From contig JAFZFO010000004.1 of assembly GCA_017555845.1 (NCBI GenBank), positions 1 to 61,715 of the forward strand: a DNA stretch of 61,715 bases, read 5' to 3'. The stretch is from Bacteroidaceae bacterium (GTDB lineage Bacteria; Bacteroidota; Bacteroidia; Bacteroidales; Bacteroidaceae). Positions 44,685 to 53,961 of the stretch are shown one piece after another (position 1 is the first letter of the stretch; the number at the start of each line of letters is the position of its first letter). The position numbers and the translations under genes are program-made. The notes below the pieces were generated by a model that saw only the letters and a program-made list of their open reading frames with translations, ran no database searches and had not been told where the DNA came from.

Positions 44685-45773
44685 ATGGAGAATAAAAGAA
44701 CCTGTCTTTATGACAAACACGTTGCATTGGGAGCATTGATCAGCCCATTCGGAGGTTTTGACATGCCAATTCAGTACAGCAACATCGTTGACGAGCATAA
44801 TGCGGTTCGCCAGGCTTGTGGTGTTTTTGACGTATCGCATATGGGAGAGGTGCTTGTTACCGGCCCCGAGAGCGAGAAGTTTGTGAACCATATCTTTACC
44901 AATGACATTACCGATGCACCCGATGGAAAGATATACTATGGCATGATGTGCCATCCTACAGGTGGTGTAGTGGATGACCTGCTCGTGTACAAGATGGCTC
45001 CTCTGCGCTATTTCCTTGTAATCAACGCATCGAACATTGACAAGGATGTCGCATGGATTACAGAGCATGCAAAGGCGTTTGATGTCGTTGTCGAGCACCA
45101 GAGCGACAAGTATGGCGAGGTGGCTGTGCAGGGACCAAAGACCGAGGAGATTATTGAACGTGTGCTTGGCATTCCTTGCAAAGAGTTGGCTTTCTATACA
45201 TGTAAGGAGCTTGAATACAACGGCGAGACAATAATAATAAGCCGCACAGGTTATACCGGCGAGGATGGTTTCGAGCTATATGGCTCACATACCTTTACAA
45301 ATGAGGTGTGGGACAAACTGCTTGCTAGTGGTGAGGTAAAGCCATGTGGCTTGGGATGCCGCGATACATTGCGTTTCGAGGTGGGCCTGCCACTTTATGG
45401 CGATGAGCTTACCGATGAGATCACACCGCTTGAGGCCGGCTTGGGTATCTTCGTGAAGCTTGACAAGGATTTCATTGGCAAGGAGGCTCTTGCTGCGCAG
45501 AAGACCGAGGGACTTAAACGCAAGATTGTGGGTATTGAACTCAAGGACAAGGCCATTCCACGTCATGGCTACGAGGTAGAGGCTGACGGTAAGGTGGTCG
45601 GAGTCGTTACAACCGGCTACAACTCCATTTCAACTGGCAAGAGCGTGTGTATGGCAATGGTCGACATTGAATATGCAAAGCTTGATACCGAGGTGGCGGT
45701 ACGCATCCGCAAGAAGGTGTTCCCGGGTGTGGTGACAAAGAAACGTTTCTACGACAAGAACTACAAGAAGTGA
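44685..45773 (+). CDS. gcvT: Glycine cleavage system T protein (aminomethyltransferase)
   Basis: GcvT transfers the methylene group from aminomethylated GcvH to tetrahydrofolate, releasing ammonia. At 362 residues it has normal length. The N-terminal SPFGGFDMPIQYSNI and VFDVSHMGEVLVTGP are folate-binding motifs; SRTGYTGEDGFELY and DTLRFEVGLPLYGDEL are later signatures. It follows the lipoate ligase after 7 bp and precedes gcvH by 42 bp. Confidence 0.97.
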   Translation: MENKRTCLYDKHVALGALISPFGGFDMPIQYSNIVDEHNAVRQACGVFDVSHMGEVLVTGPESEKFVNHIFTNDITDAPDGKIYYGMMCHPTGGVVDDLLVYKMAPLRYFLVINASNIDKDVAWITEHAKAFDVVVEHQSDKYGEVAVQGPKTEEIIERVLGIPCKELAFYTCKELEYNGETIIISRTGYTGEDGFELYGSHTFTNEVWDKLLASGEVKPCGLGCRDTLRFEVGLPLYGDELTDEITPLEAGLGIFVKLDKDFIGKEALAAQKTEGLKRKIVGIELKDKAIPRHGYEVEADGKVVGVVTTGYNSISTGKSVCMAMVDIEYAKLDTEVAVRIRKKVFPGVVTKKRFYDKNYKK

Positions 45774-45815
45774 AAAAACAAAAACTTAATAACTAACCAA
45801 TAAAAACAACTTATT

Positions 45816-46196
45816 ATGAGTACAATTTTAGAAGGACTCCGCTATGCCGAGTCGCATGAGTATGTAAAGGTAGAGGGTGAATACGGCTATGTAGGTATTA
45901 CAGACTATGCACAGCATGAGCTTGGTAATGTGGTCTATGTAGATATGCCTGAGGTTGATGACGAGGTGACAGCAGGTGAGGATTTCGGTGCTGTGGAGAG
46001 CGTTAAGGCTGCCAGCGACCTCATTTCTCCTGTCAGTGGTGTTGTCGTTGAAGTAAAGGAGGCTTTGAACGACAGCCCGGAACTTGTCAATAGCGACCCA
46101 TATGCAAATTGGATCATCAAGGTCAAACTCAACGACCCTGCCGAGGCCGATGCATTGATGGATGCAGCAGCATACAAGGCGTTCATTAACGAATAA
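45816..46196 (+). CDS. gcvH: Glycine cleavage system H protein
   Basis: GcvH carries the aminomethyl group on a lipoyl arm between the P, T and L proteins. The 126-residue protein has the lipoylation motif FGAVESVKAASDLISPVSG with the modified lysine at residue 64. It lies between gcvT and gcvPA. Confidence 0.97.
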   Translation: MSTILEGLRYAESHEYVKVEGEYGYVGITDYAQHELGNVVYVDMPEVDDEVTAGEDFGAVESVKAASDLISPVSGVVVEVKEALNDSPELVNSDPYANWIIKVKLNDPAEADALMDAAAYKAFINE

Positions 46197-46203
46197 CTTA
46201 TCT

Positions 46204-46240
46204 GGAGCAACGGGGGCATGCTCCTGTTGCTCCGTTATTT
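46204..46240 (+). other. Intercistronic stem-loop between gcvH and gcvPA
   Basis: An 8-bp stem (ggagcaac at 46204-46211, gttgctcc at 46226-46233) with a 14-nt loop containing gcatgc is followed by GTTATTTT. It lies 8 bp after the gcvH stop and 9 bp before the gcvPA start. It could be a leaky terminator or an mRNA-stability element that raises GcvH relative to GcvP. Confidence 0.45.
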
Positions 46241-46248
46241 TCTCCATT

Positions 46249-47565
46249 ATGAAATATTTTCCTCATACCCAACAGGATATTGAGCAGATGCTTGAGGTTG
46301 CCGGACTGAAGTCAATGGATGACCTTTATGGCGAGATTCCGCAGCAGCTGCTCTTTGACCGTGAATTCGCACTCCCCGAGGCGATGTCCGAGGTGGAGGT
46401 GAGGCGGTTTTTTGAGACACTTGGCAACAAGAACGCTAAGCTTGCCTGCTTTGCCGGTGCCGGTGTCGAGGACCACTATTCGCCATCGGTCATAGCACCG
46501 ATCCTTTCACGTGGCGAATTTCTTACAGCATATACTCCATACCAGCCCGAGATTTCACAGGGTACATTGCAGTACATCTTCGAGTATCAGTCAATGATTT
46601 GCGAATTGACAGGAATGGATGTCACAAATGCTTCCATGTATGATGGTACAACTGCAACCGCAGAGGCTATGATGATGTGTGTTGCCATTGCAAAGAAACG
46701 CAATAAGGTACTTGTGTCGGCAACCATGAATCCAAGAGTGAAGCAAGTGGTTGAGACCTATGCAAAATATCAGGGTGTGGTAATTGAGACCATCGCCGAA
46801 AAGGATGGCGTTACCGACCTTGCTGACCTCGAAAGCAAACTTACCGGAGATGACGTTGCAGGTGTCATCCTCGCACAGCCTAACTACTATGGTATTGTAG
46901 AGGACTATACCGGTGTTGCCGATATGTGTCATGCAAAGAAGGCCATGTTCGTAATGAACTGCAAACCATCGGCTCTTGCAGTTTTGAAGACTCCCGCAGA
47001 GTGGGGTGCCGACATTGCTTGTGGCGATGCACAGTCTCTTGGCATACCTATGTGCTATGGCGGCCCATACGTGGGTTTTCTTGCCTGCACCAATGCCAAT
47101 ATACGCAAGTTGCCCGGCCGTATTGTTGGCGCAACAACCGATGTCGACGGCAAGCGTGCCTTTGTGCTCACATTACAGGCGCGCGAGCAGCACATCCGTC
47201 GTGAAAAGGCAAACAGCAACATCTGCTCTAACCAGTCGTTGATGGCTCTCTATGTAACCATCTATATGTCGGTCATGGGACAGAAAGGTCTGAAGGAGGT
47301 GTGCGAACTTTCGTATGGAGGTGCACATTACCTTGCCGACAGACTTGTTGCAACAGGCAAATGCTCAATGGTATATGACAAGCCTTTCTTCAATGAATTT
47401 GCCGTGCGTACGGCGGCTCCTGCTGCAAAGGTGCTTGACGCTCTCTGTGCAAACGGCATTCTTGGCGGTGTGCGCATTGCCGATGACATGCTGCTTGTGT
47501 GCGTTACCGAACAGCGTACCAAGGAGGAGATGGATAAGTTCGTGGAAATAGTGAATAACATCTAA
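46249..47565 (+). CDS. gcvPA: Glycine dehydrogenase (decarboxylating) subunit 1
   Basis: This 438-residue protein is the N-terminal half of the P protein, encoded separately. It starts [19 protein letters not shown], typical of GcvPA. It has the fold of a PLP enzyme but not the PLP lysine, which is on the partner subunit. Motifs include [15 protein letters not shown] and [20 protein letters not shown]. The ORF opens further upstream within gcvH, but ATG 46249 fits the family. It is followed after 17 bp by gcvPB. Split gcvP is standard in Firmicutes and archaea; many Bacteroidales have a single long gcvP. Confidence 0.95.
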   Translation: MKYFPHTQQDIEQMLEVAGLKSMDDLYGEIPQQLLFDREFALPEAMSEVEVRRFFETLGNKNAKLACFAGAGVEDHYSPSVIAPILSRGEFLTAYTPYQPEISQGTLQYIFEYQSMICELTGMDVTNASMYDGTTATAEAMMMCVAIAKKRNKVLVSATMNPRVKQVVETYAKYQGVVIETIAEKDGVTDLADLESKLTGDDVAGVILAQPNYYGIVEDYTGVADMCHAKKAMFVMNCKPSALAVLKTPAEWGADIACGDAQSLGIPMCYGGPYVGFLACTNANIRKLPGRIVGATTDVDGKRAFVLTLQAREQHIRREKANSNICSNQSLMALYVTIYMSVMGQKGLKEVCELSYGGAHYLADRLVATGKCSMVYDKPFFNEFAVRTAAPAAKVLDALCANGILGGVRIADDMLLVCVTEQRTKEEMDKFVEIVNNI

Positions 47566-47582
47566 TTAAGGGAGGAGATACT

Positions 47583-49055
47583 ATGATACGCAATTATGAC
47601 AAATTGATTTTCGAGCTCTCAAAAGAGGGCAGAACAGGATATTCCCTTCCAAAGAATGTTTTCAAGGAGAACTATTGCCCTTGCCAGTTGCCAGGCAATC
47701 TAAAGCGTGAGAGCAAGCCTCTGCTTCCCGAAGTCACCGAGTTTGACGTGGTGCGTCACTACACTAACCTCTCGAACAAGAATTTCGGTGTAGATACAGG
47801 TTTCTATCCCCTTGGCAGCTGTACAATGAAGTACAATCCCCGTCTCAATGAGGAAATCAGTGCATTGCCATCGTTTGCGGCACTACATCCCGAGGCGCCG
47901 GTTGAGGCGACACAGGGTGCGTTGGAGGTCTATTACAACCTTGCGGCTTCGCTTGCCGAAATAAGCGGCCTTGCAGCATTTACACTTAACCCTTATGCCG
48001 GCGCCCATGGCGAGTTGACCGGTCTGATGATCATGCGCTCATATCATGAGCAGCGTGGCGATACCAAGCGTACAAAGGTCATTGTCCCCGACAGTGCCCA
48101 TGGTACAAACCCTGCCAGTGCAGCAGTGTGCGGCCTTGAGATTGTGGAGGTAAAATCAACTGCCAACGGAACCGTCGATGTTGAGGACCTGAAGCCATTG
48201 CTTGATGACACCATTGCCGGTATAATGATGACAAACCCCAACACTCTCGGCATCTTTGAGACCGAGATACCCGAGATTGCACGCCTTGTACATGAATGTG
48301 GCGGTTTGCTCTATTATGATGGAGCCAACCTCAATGCCGTGCTGGGCAAATGTCGTCCAGGTGATATGGGATTTGACATTATGCACATCAATCTCCACAA
48401 GACATTCTCTACACCTCATGGTGGCGGTGGCCCCGGCGATGGTCCTGTAGGCGTGCGTGCCGGCCTCGAGGCCCTGTTGCCCAATCCACAGGTAAAGAAG
48501 GATGCCGGCGGCAAGTTCTACATTGATGCCGATGAAAAGTCTGCAGGCTATGTGTCGAACTTCCTTGGCAACTTTGGCGTGCTGTTGCGTGCCTATACCT
48601 ATATCCTCACTCTCGGTCGTGAGAATGTGAAGATGGTAGGTCCGCTTGCTGTGCTCAATGCCAACTATGTGAAGGAGTCTTTGAAGAATGAGTATTATTT
48701 GCCTATTGAGGGCGTTTGCAAGCACGAATTCGTGTTCGACGGCCTTGCCGACAAGTCGACGGGAGTCACAACACTCGACATTGCCAAGCGTCTGCTCGAT
48801 TACGGCTATCATGCACCTACAATATACTTCCCCTTGCTGTTCCATCAGAGCATCATGATTGAGCCCACTGAAACGGAGAGTAAGGAGACGCTTGATGAAT
48901 TCATCGCTGTGATGAAGAAGGTTGCAACCGAGGCAATAGAGAATCCCGATGTCGTAAAGAATGCTCCGCACAGCACACCTGTGCGCCGCCTTGATGAAAC
49001 GACAGCGGCACGTTCGCCCAAGACAACCTATAGACAGCTGAAAGGTGAAAGGTGA
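47583..49055 (+). CDS. gcvPB: Glycine dehydrogenase (decarboxylating) subunit 2
   Basis: This 490-residue protein is the PLP-binding half of the split P protein, which decarboxylates glycine and loads the residue on Gcv[19 protein letters not shown] carries the PLP lysine at about residue 273. [20 protein letters not shown] and [17 protein letters not shown] are family motifs. The gcvT-gcvH-gcvPA-gcvPB order completes the system except for the L protein (dihydrolipoyl dehydrogenase), which is not in the window. The last 10 residues (YRQLKGER) run into a repeat sequence and may be extended by it. Confidence 0.96.
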   Translation: MIRNYDKLIFELSKEGRTGYSLPKNVFKENYCPCQLPGNLKRESKPLLPEVTEFDVVRHYTNLSNKNFGVDTGFYPLGSCTMKYNPRLNEEISALPSFAALHPEAPVEATQGALEVYYNLAASLAEISGLAAFTLNPYAGAHGELTGLMIMRSYHEQRGDTKRTKVIVPDSAHGTNPASAAVCGLEIVEVKSTANGTVDVEDLKPLLDDTIAGIMMTNPNTLGIFETEIPEIARLVHECGGLLYYDGANLNAVLGKCRPGDMGFDIMHINLHKTFSTPHGGGGPGDGPVGVRAGLEALLPNPQVKKDAGGKFYIDADEKSAGYVSNFLGNFGVLLRAYTYILTLGRENVKMVGPLAVLNANYVKESLKNEYYLPIEGVCKHEFVFDGLADKSTGVTTLDIAKRLLDYGYHAPTIYFPLLFHQSIMIEPTETESKETLDEFIAVMKKVATEAIENPDVVKNAPHSTPVRRLDETTAARSPKTTYRQLKGER

Positions 49056-49275
49056 AAAGTGAAAGCCGAGGTTTGATAAAACCGAGGGTTCGACAATACT
49101 TGCAGCAATAGGTCACGCGCAGCAACGCTGTAGGTGTTGCCCGCGTGGGTTGCGATAAGCAAGTATTGTCAAAGCCACAAACCATAAAACCGAGGGTTCG
49201 ACAAAGTCGCGAGTAAGAGAAACATAGTTTTCCGCTTTGACTTTTCCGTTTTCCGCTAGAACCACGAAGTGGTTA
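49040..49275. repeat. Palindromic dispersed-repeat region after gcvPB
   Basis: The region begins with a gtgaaaggtgaaaagtgaaa-like run that overlaps the gcvPB stop. A 21-bp direct repeat (ataaaaccgagggttcgacaa) is at 49076-49096 and 49184-49204. Between them, 12-bp arms gacaatacttgc (49092-49103) and gcaagtattgtc (49159-49170) enclose further imperfect complementarity, so about 80 nt could fold as one hairpin. Similar words recur in reverse orientation at 55190-55270. It looks like intergenic repeat elements, not a gene. Confidence 0.55.
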
Positions 49276-49438
49276 ATAATAATAAATGAATTTGTGAATG
49301 GGAGGCAAGGAGAAATCTTTGCCTCCTATTGCATTTGTGACGGCGGTTGTTGGATAATATACCGCAATGCGGAATGGCTTTTACATAATTTTCACTATAT
49401 TCGCAGAATATTCGGAAAAAACATTAAAAATATAGAAA
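49276..49438. other. Remainder of the gcvPB-OPT gap
   Basis: This part of the 383-bp gap has no gene. A near-consensus -7 box TATATTCG at about 49397-49404 may drive the OPT transporter gene. Nothing else is recognisable. Confidence 0.35.
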
Positions 49439-51427
49439 ATGAAACAGGAAAATGAAAATCCGACGGGATTGCCCGAAAACGCGTTCCGTCCACTCAACGA
49501 GGGCGAGGAGTACAAGCCTCTGATGTCGCCCGACAAGAAATACCCAGAGGTAAACGCATGGTCGGTGACTTGGGGAGTGCTCATGGCGGTGCTGTTCTCT
49601 GCTGCATCGGCCTATCTTGGCTTGAAAGTTGGCCAGGTGTTTGAGGCTGCAATTCCCATTGCAATCATTGCCGTGGGTATGTCAACACTTACAAAGCGCA
49701 AGAATGCTCTTGGCGAGAATGTAATCATCCAGTCTATCGGTGCATGCTCGGGTGTAATTGTTGCGGGTGCAATCTTTACATTGCCGGCATTGTATATTCT
49801 CAAGGAAAAATACCCCGAAATGACCGTGACATTCATGCAGATGTTCATCAGTTCATTGCTTGGCGGTATTCTTGGTATATTGTTCCTCATTCCTTTCCGC
49901 AAGTATTTTGTAAAGGAGAAGCATGGCGAATACCCATTCCCAGAGGCTACAGCAAGTACACAGGTGCTTGTGTCTGGCGAGAAGGGCGGCAGCCAGGCGA
50001 AGCCTCTGCTCATCGCAGGTCTCATAGGTGGTCTGTACGACTTTATCGTTGCTACATTCGGCTGGTGGAACGAGAACGTGACAACACGCATAGTAGGTTG
50101 GGGCGAGGTAGTTGCCGACAAGGCAAAGGTGGTGCTCAAGATCAATACCGGTGCCGCCGTGCTTGGTCTTGGATGTATCATCGGTCTCAAGTATGCTATC
50201 ATCATCTGCGTGGGTTCACTCCTCGTATGGTTGGTAATTGTTCCCGGAATGGGATTGATATTCGGCGATCAGGTGCTGAATATGTGGAACCCTGCCATCA
50301 CTGAGACTGTAGGTCAGATGTCGCCCGAGCAGATCTTCAGCAACTATGCAAAGAGCATTGGTATCGGTGGCATTGCAATGGCCGGTATCATCGGTATCCT
50401 CCGTTCATGGGGAATCATCAAGAGCGCTGCAAGCCTTGCTGCACGCGAGATGGGCAGCAAGAAAAGCGACACCAAGGAGGTGCGTACACAAAAGGACCTT
50501 TCAATGAAGGTTGTGCTCTTTGGCTCTGCATTCACTCTGTTGATGGTCTTCGCATTCTTCTTCCTCGATGTAATGAACGGCAGTATCCTGCAGAGCACCG
50601 TCGCTGTATTGCTTGTTGCTGTAATTTCGTTCCTCTTTACAACTGTTGCAGCAAATGCCATTGCCATTGTGGGTTCTAACCCTGTATCGGGCATGACATT
50701 GATGACTCTTATCCTTGCTTCGGTGATTATGGTTGCCGTTGGATTGAAAGGTTCATCGGGTATGGTTGCTGCGCTCATTATGGGTGGAGTGGTATGTACA
50801 GCACTTTCTATGGCAGGTGGCTTTATCACAGACTTGAAGATTGGTTATTGGCTTGGCTCTACACCTGCAAAACAGCAGACATGGAAATTCCTGGGTACAC
50901 TTGTGTCGGCAGCTACCGTTGCCGGTGTCATCATGATTCTTGACAAGACTTATGGCTTTACAAGCGGTGAACTTGCTGCGCCTCAGGCAAACGCCATGGC
51001 TGCAGTGATTGACCCATTGATGAGCGGTGTCGGCGCGCCATGGTTGCTCTACGGCATTGGTGCTGCGCTTGCATTGGTTTTGACATTCTGCAAGGTTCCT
51101 GCATTGCCCTTTGCACTCGGTATGTTCATCCCGCTGGAGTTGAACCTTCCTTTGCTTGTAGGTGGTCTTATCAACTGGTATATAACAACACGCAGCAAGG
51201 ATGCTGCATTGAATGCCGAGCGTGGCGAAAAGTGTACACTTCTTGCATCGGGCTTCATCGCCGGTGGTGCGCTGATGGGTGTGTTGAGCGCCGGCTTGCG
51301 CTTTGGCGGCATAAACATGGTAAACGAGCAGTGGCTTGCAAATCCAGGCAGCGAGGCAGTCTCTTTGGCAATGTATGCGTTGCTGATTGTATACTTGGTT
51401 AAGGCAAGTATGAAGATCAAGCGATAA
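49439..51427 (+). CDS. OPT family oligopeptide transporter
   Basis: This 662-residue protein has about 15 membrane helices and belongs to the OPT superfamily. The N-terminal NAWSVTWGVLMAVLFSAASAYLGLKVGQ region (shortened) and GEYPFPEATASTQVLVSGE and ANAIAIVGSNPVSGMTLMTL are characteristic of bacterial OPT proteins. It likely imports oligopeptides or metal-chelate complexes. It is monocistronic and shares a bidirectional terminator with the convergent MBL gene. Confidence 0.92.
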   Translation: MKQENENPTGLPENAFRPLNEGEEYKPLMSPDKKYPEVNAWSVTWGVLMAVLFSAASAYLGLKVGQVFEAAIPIAIIAVGMSTLTKRKNALGENVIIQSIGACSGVIVAGAIFTLPALYILKEKYPEMTVTFMQMFISSLLGGILGILFLIPFRKYFVKEKHGEYPFPEATASTQVLVSGEKGGSQAKPLLIAGLIGGLYDFIVATFGWWNENVTTRIVGWGEVVADKAKVVLKINTGAAVLGLGCIIGLKYAIIICVGSLLVWLVIVPGMGLIFGDQVLNMWNPAITETVGQMSPEQIFSNYAKSIGIGGIAMAGIIGILRSWGIIKSAASLAAREMGSKKSDTKEVRTQKDLSMKVVLFGSAFTLLMVFAFFFLDVMNGSILQSTVAVLLVAVISFLFTTVAANAIAIVGSNPVSGMTLMTLILASVIMVAVGLKGSSGMVAALIMGGVVCTALSMAGGFITDLKIGYWLGSTPAKQQTWKFLGTLVSAATVAGVIMILDKTYGFTSGELAAPQANAMAAVIDPLMSGVGAPWLLYGIGAALALVLTFCKVPALPFALGMFIPLELNLPLLVGGLINWYITTRSKDAALNAERGEKCTLLASGFIAGGALMGVLSAGLRFGGINMVNEQWLANPGSEAVSLAMYALLIVYLVKASMKIKR

Positions 51428-51442
51428 TCATTATACGACAAT

Positions 51443-51478
51443 AAAATAGCCACGCAAATTTTGCGTGGCTATTTTCGT
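51443..51478. terminator. Bidirectional terminator between OPT and MBL hydrolase genes
   Basis: A nearly loopless palindrome with 16-bp arms (aaaatagccacgcaaa at 51443-51458, tttgcgtggctatttt at 51460-51475) has T runs on both strands. It serves both convergent genes. Confidence 0.9.
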
Positions 51479-52117
51479 TTATCTTAAATACATGTTGTTT
51501 GTTTTCTCGAACTCTATCGTCGTCTCGCGGTCGTGGCCGGGGTAGACCGTCGTGTCTTCGGGTAAGGTCAGCAGTTTCTCGCGTATTGAGTATATCAGTG
51601 CACGGTGGTTGCTGTCGGGGAAGTCGGTACGTCCTATGCTGCCGCGAAACAAAGCGTCGCCACTGAATAGCATCTTGGCCTGGGGTACGTGGTAGGCAAG
51701 GCTGCCGGGAGAGTGTCCTGGAACCGAAATGGCAACGATGCGGCTATTGCCAAAGAGTATCTCATCGCCGTCGTTCAGTACGCGTCCAAGTGGTGGCACA
51801 TCTTCATCGTATCTCACTCCAAAGCGTGCCACACGCTCCTTGATGTTCTCGGCCCATGGCCAATCGGCATCGTTTGCACTGGCCTTTACTCCAAATGTCT
51901 CCTCAACGAATGCATTGCCGAAGATGTGGTCAAAATGCAGGTGTGTATTGAGATGATGCTTGAGTGTCAGGCCATTATCCTCTATGAATTTCCTTATCTG
52001 CTCCCTCTCCTGTGGAAACCATGCTCCGCAATCAATGAGGAGAGCCTCTTTGGTGTCATCCCATAGCAGATAGCAGTTTACCTGTATGGGGTTTACTATG
52101 AATTTCTTGAGTTGCAT
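51479..52117 (-). CDS. MBL-fold metallo-hydrolase (glyoxalase II-like)
   Basis: This 212-residue metallo-beta-lactamase-fold protein has the metal-binding motif THLHFDH near residues 58-64, GHSPGSLAYHV and a final YPGHDRETTIEFE. This matches the small Bacteroidota group annotated as hydroxyacylglutathione hydrolase-like. The substrate is unknown; the lack of glutathione in this lineage makes true glyoxalase II doubtful. It follows rsmG after 6 bp on the minus strand. Confidence 0.88.
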   Translation of the reverse strand: MQLKKFIVNPIQVNCYLLWDDTKEALLIDCGAWFPQEREQIRKFIEDNGLTLKHHLNTHLHFDHIFGNAFVEETFGVKASANDADWPWAENIKERVARFGVRYDEDVPPLGRVLNDGDEILFGNSRIVAISVPGHSPGSLAYHVPQAKMLFSGDALFRGSIGRTDFPDSNHRALIYSIREKLLTLPEDTTVYPGHDRETTIEFEKTNNMYLR

Positions 52118-52123
52118 ATTGGG

Positions 52124-52744
52124 TTAAATCTGTACGTAAACAACCTTCTTGTCTTTAAAATACTCCTCGGCAAAGTATGTGCTTACGTCAATTATTTCGC
52201 AGCTGTTCTTGAATGGGCGTGTCTCGGCTGTCATGTCGCCACCTTTGAGGCATATGATGCCGTTGGGCAGGGCATTGAACTGCTCGTTCGAGATGTTCTT
52301 GCGGCAAATCTTTACCAGGTCGGGCAACTGCATCACGGCGCGGCTCACCACAAAACTGTACTTGTCCTTGATCTCCTCGGCGCGGCTGTGGCTTGTACGT
52401 ACGTTCTCAAGTCCGATAGCCTGTGCAATCTCGCCGGCTACGCGCACCTTCTTGCCGATGCTGTCGACAAGGTGGAACTCAACCTCGGGGAACATTATTG
52501 CGAGAGGAATGCCGGGGAAACCGCCACCGCAACCCATGTCCATGATTTTTGTTCCGGGCTTGAAAGTGATATATTTTGCAATAGCCAAAGAGTGCTGTAC
52601 GTGGTGGAGATAGAGGTTCTCGATATCCTTACGTGAAATCACATTTATCTTGCTGTTCCAGTCGTAGTATAGGTCATAGAGTGCAGCGAACTGTTCTTTC
52701 TGTTTGTCGCTGAGGCCCGGGAAATACTTTATTATGTTTTCCAT
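52124..52744 (-). CDS. rsmG: 16S rRNA (guanine527-N7)-methyltransferase
   Basis: RsmG methylates N7 of G527 in 16S rRNA. The 206-residue Rossmann-fold enzyme has the SAM motif KIMDMGCGGGFPGIPLAI and an N-terminal helix bundle. FVVSRAVMQLPDLV is a later family motif. It overlaps the upstream lipoprotein stop by 1 bp and precedes the MBL gene, so the three genes likely form one operon. Confidence 0.95.
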   Translation of the reverse strand: MENIIKYFPGLSDKQKEQFAALYDLYYDWNSKINVISRKDIENLYLHHVQHSLAIAKYITFKPGTKIMDMGCGGGFPGIPLAIMFPEVEFHLVDSIGKKVRVAGEIAQAIGLENVRTSHSRAEEIKDKYSFVVSRAVMQLPDLVKICRKNISNEQFNALPNGIICLKGGDMTAETRPFKNSCEIIDVSTYFAEEYFKDKKVVYVQI

Positions 52745-53559
52745 TATTTCATTATGTCTTTTAGTGTTTCGTAGTCAAGTGATATAAGTATGTCGCCCAT
52801 TGCATAAGGCGCTATCTCGTATCTGTTGTAGAGGAATGTGATGCTGTCATTGCCAAGAATGAAGTTATTTGTTATGTTCATCTCAATATCAATGAAGTAT
52901 CCTTTCTCGCCAAGTCCTTCAATGGTTGACACTCCTTCATCCTCCATGAGTTTGCGTGTAAGCATTGTGATCAATGTGTCTTCATAATCCTCTTTGAACA
53001 GGTTGTTGAGAGTTATTTCAGTTCCTGTTGCGGGGTCAAAGCAGACAATTGTGTTCACAGTGTTGGGGTGTGCACCTCCATGGTACTCCTCGCATGTCAT
53101 TATATAGCTGATGTAGCCTTTATAACCTGTGATTGTCTTACCGTTGATATCCCAATAACAGCCCATCATACCCGGTGGAATTCCACTTTCCTTGAGGTTC
53201 AGGTATTCGGCTTGCAGTTCGTTGAAAAACTCTTTCTGTGTAGCAACGCATTGGTTGCAGGCATCTTTCAACGTTGGAGCGTCACTAAAGAACAAGCCCC
53301 AGGCCAGTGTGCTGTCAAGCCTTGCGGTTGCCTGCTCATTGCCAAGGTCAAAACGTGGCAGAGTGATGTCTATTGTCAGTTTGGGAGCATTCTCCTTGTC
53401 GTAAGCAAAGGTGTATTGCTCGTGTATCCTTATTGTGTCAATTGTTATGGATTTTTCCTCAATAGAAGACAATTGCGCTGTGTTTTCCTTTTTGTCTATG
53501 TTACATGCAAAAAGGAAAAATAATGCTGAATAAATGATAATTGCAGTGCACTTTTTCAT
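52744..53559 (-). CDS. DUF3298-like lipoprotein
   Basis: This 271-residue predicted lipoprotein has a signal MKKCTAIIIYSALFFLFACN with lipobox LFAC. The C-terminal half (CEEYHGGAHPNTVNTIVCFD, then LNNLFKEDYEDTLITML) matches the DUF3298 / RsiV-like periplasmic family, and the N-terminal half resembles the associated DUF4163. Members such as RsiV bind lysozyme in other bacteria, but there is no sigma factor gene adjacent. It is first in a run with rsmG. A -7 box TACCTTTG lies at 53590-53597. Confidence 0.82.
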   Translation of the reverse strand: MKKCTAIIIYSALFFLFACNIDKKENTAQLSSIEEKSITIDTIRIHEQYTFAYDKENAPKLTIDITLPRFDLGNEQATARLDSTLAWGLFFSDAPTLKDACNQCVATQKEFFNELQAEYLNLKESGIPPGMMGCYWDINGKTITGYKGYISYIMTCEEYHGGAHPNTVNTIVCFDPATGTEITLNNLFKEDYEDTLITMLTRKLMEDEGVSTIEGLGEKGYFIDIEMNITNNFILGNDSITFLYNRYEIAPYAMGDILISLDYETLKDIMK

Positions 53560-53589
53560 ATCACAATTGTTTATCAGTTACAGGAGAAC

Positions 53590-53597
53590 CAAAGGTA
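53590..53597 (-). promoter_or_regulatory. Promoter -7 box of the DUF3298-rsmG run
   Basis: TACCTTTG on the minus strand matches TAnnTTTG, about 31 bp upstream of the start codon at 53559. Confidence 0.5.
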
Positions 53598-53726
53598 GTG
53601 CTTTTGGGATAAAACGGCAAGAAAGTAACAGTTGTTTTTCTTTTTGCACCATTATTTTCTGTGGCCCGGACAGACAAAACGGCATACATTGGGACCTGCG
53701 AGTGTTAACTGCTAAATTTTGTTTCT

Positions 53727-53936
53727 ATGAAAGTTTGTAATTTTTTGGCCTTTACCGGCGGAATGTTGGCCGGTGGTCTTGTGATGATGATGTTTGCGCC
53801 CAAGAAAGGCGAGGATATGCGCAAGGATATCAAGGAGAGACTTGGTGACTTGAAAAGACATTTCGACAATGCCGGCTGTTGCGGTAAGGAGGGATGCGAC
53901 TGCAAGGTAGAAGAAAAGATTGTAGTCGAAGAATAG
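53727..53936 (+). CDS. YtxH domain-containing small protein
   Basis: This 69-residue protein has one N-terminal membrane segment (FLAFTGGMLAGGLVMMMF) followed by APKKGEDMRKDIKERL, the YtxH signature. A C-terminal cysteine cluster, CCGKEGCDCK, is unusual for YtxH and could bind a metal. It leads a run of three small genes. Function unknown; YtxH proteins are often envelope-stress related. Confidence 0.82.
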   Translation: MKVCNFLAFTGGMLAGGLVMMMFAPKKGEDMRKDIKERLGDLKRHFDNAGCCGKEGCDCKVEEKIVVEE

Positions 53937-53961
53937 AATGCTTTTTTGAGGAATAGAATGT

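Noticed and set aside
48156-48971. 271-codon frame antisense to gcvPB
   Set aside because: gcvPB is certain; the antisense frame has no recognisable domain or promoter.
49076-49204. CRISPR array
   Set aside because: Only two copies of a 21-bp repeat, with a palindromic unit rather than a spacer, and no cas genes nearby.
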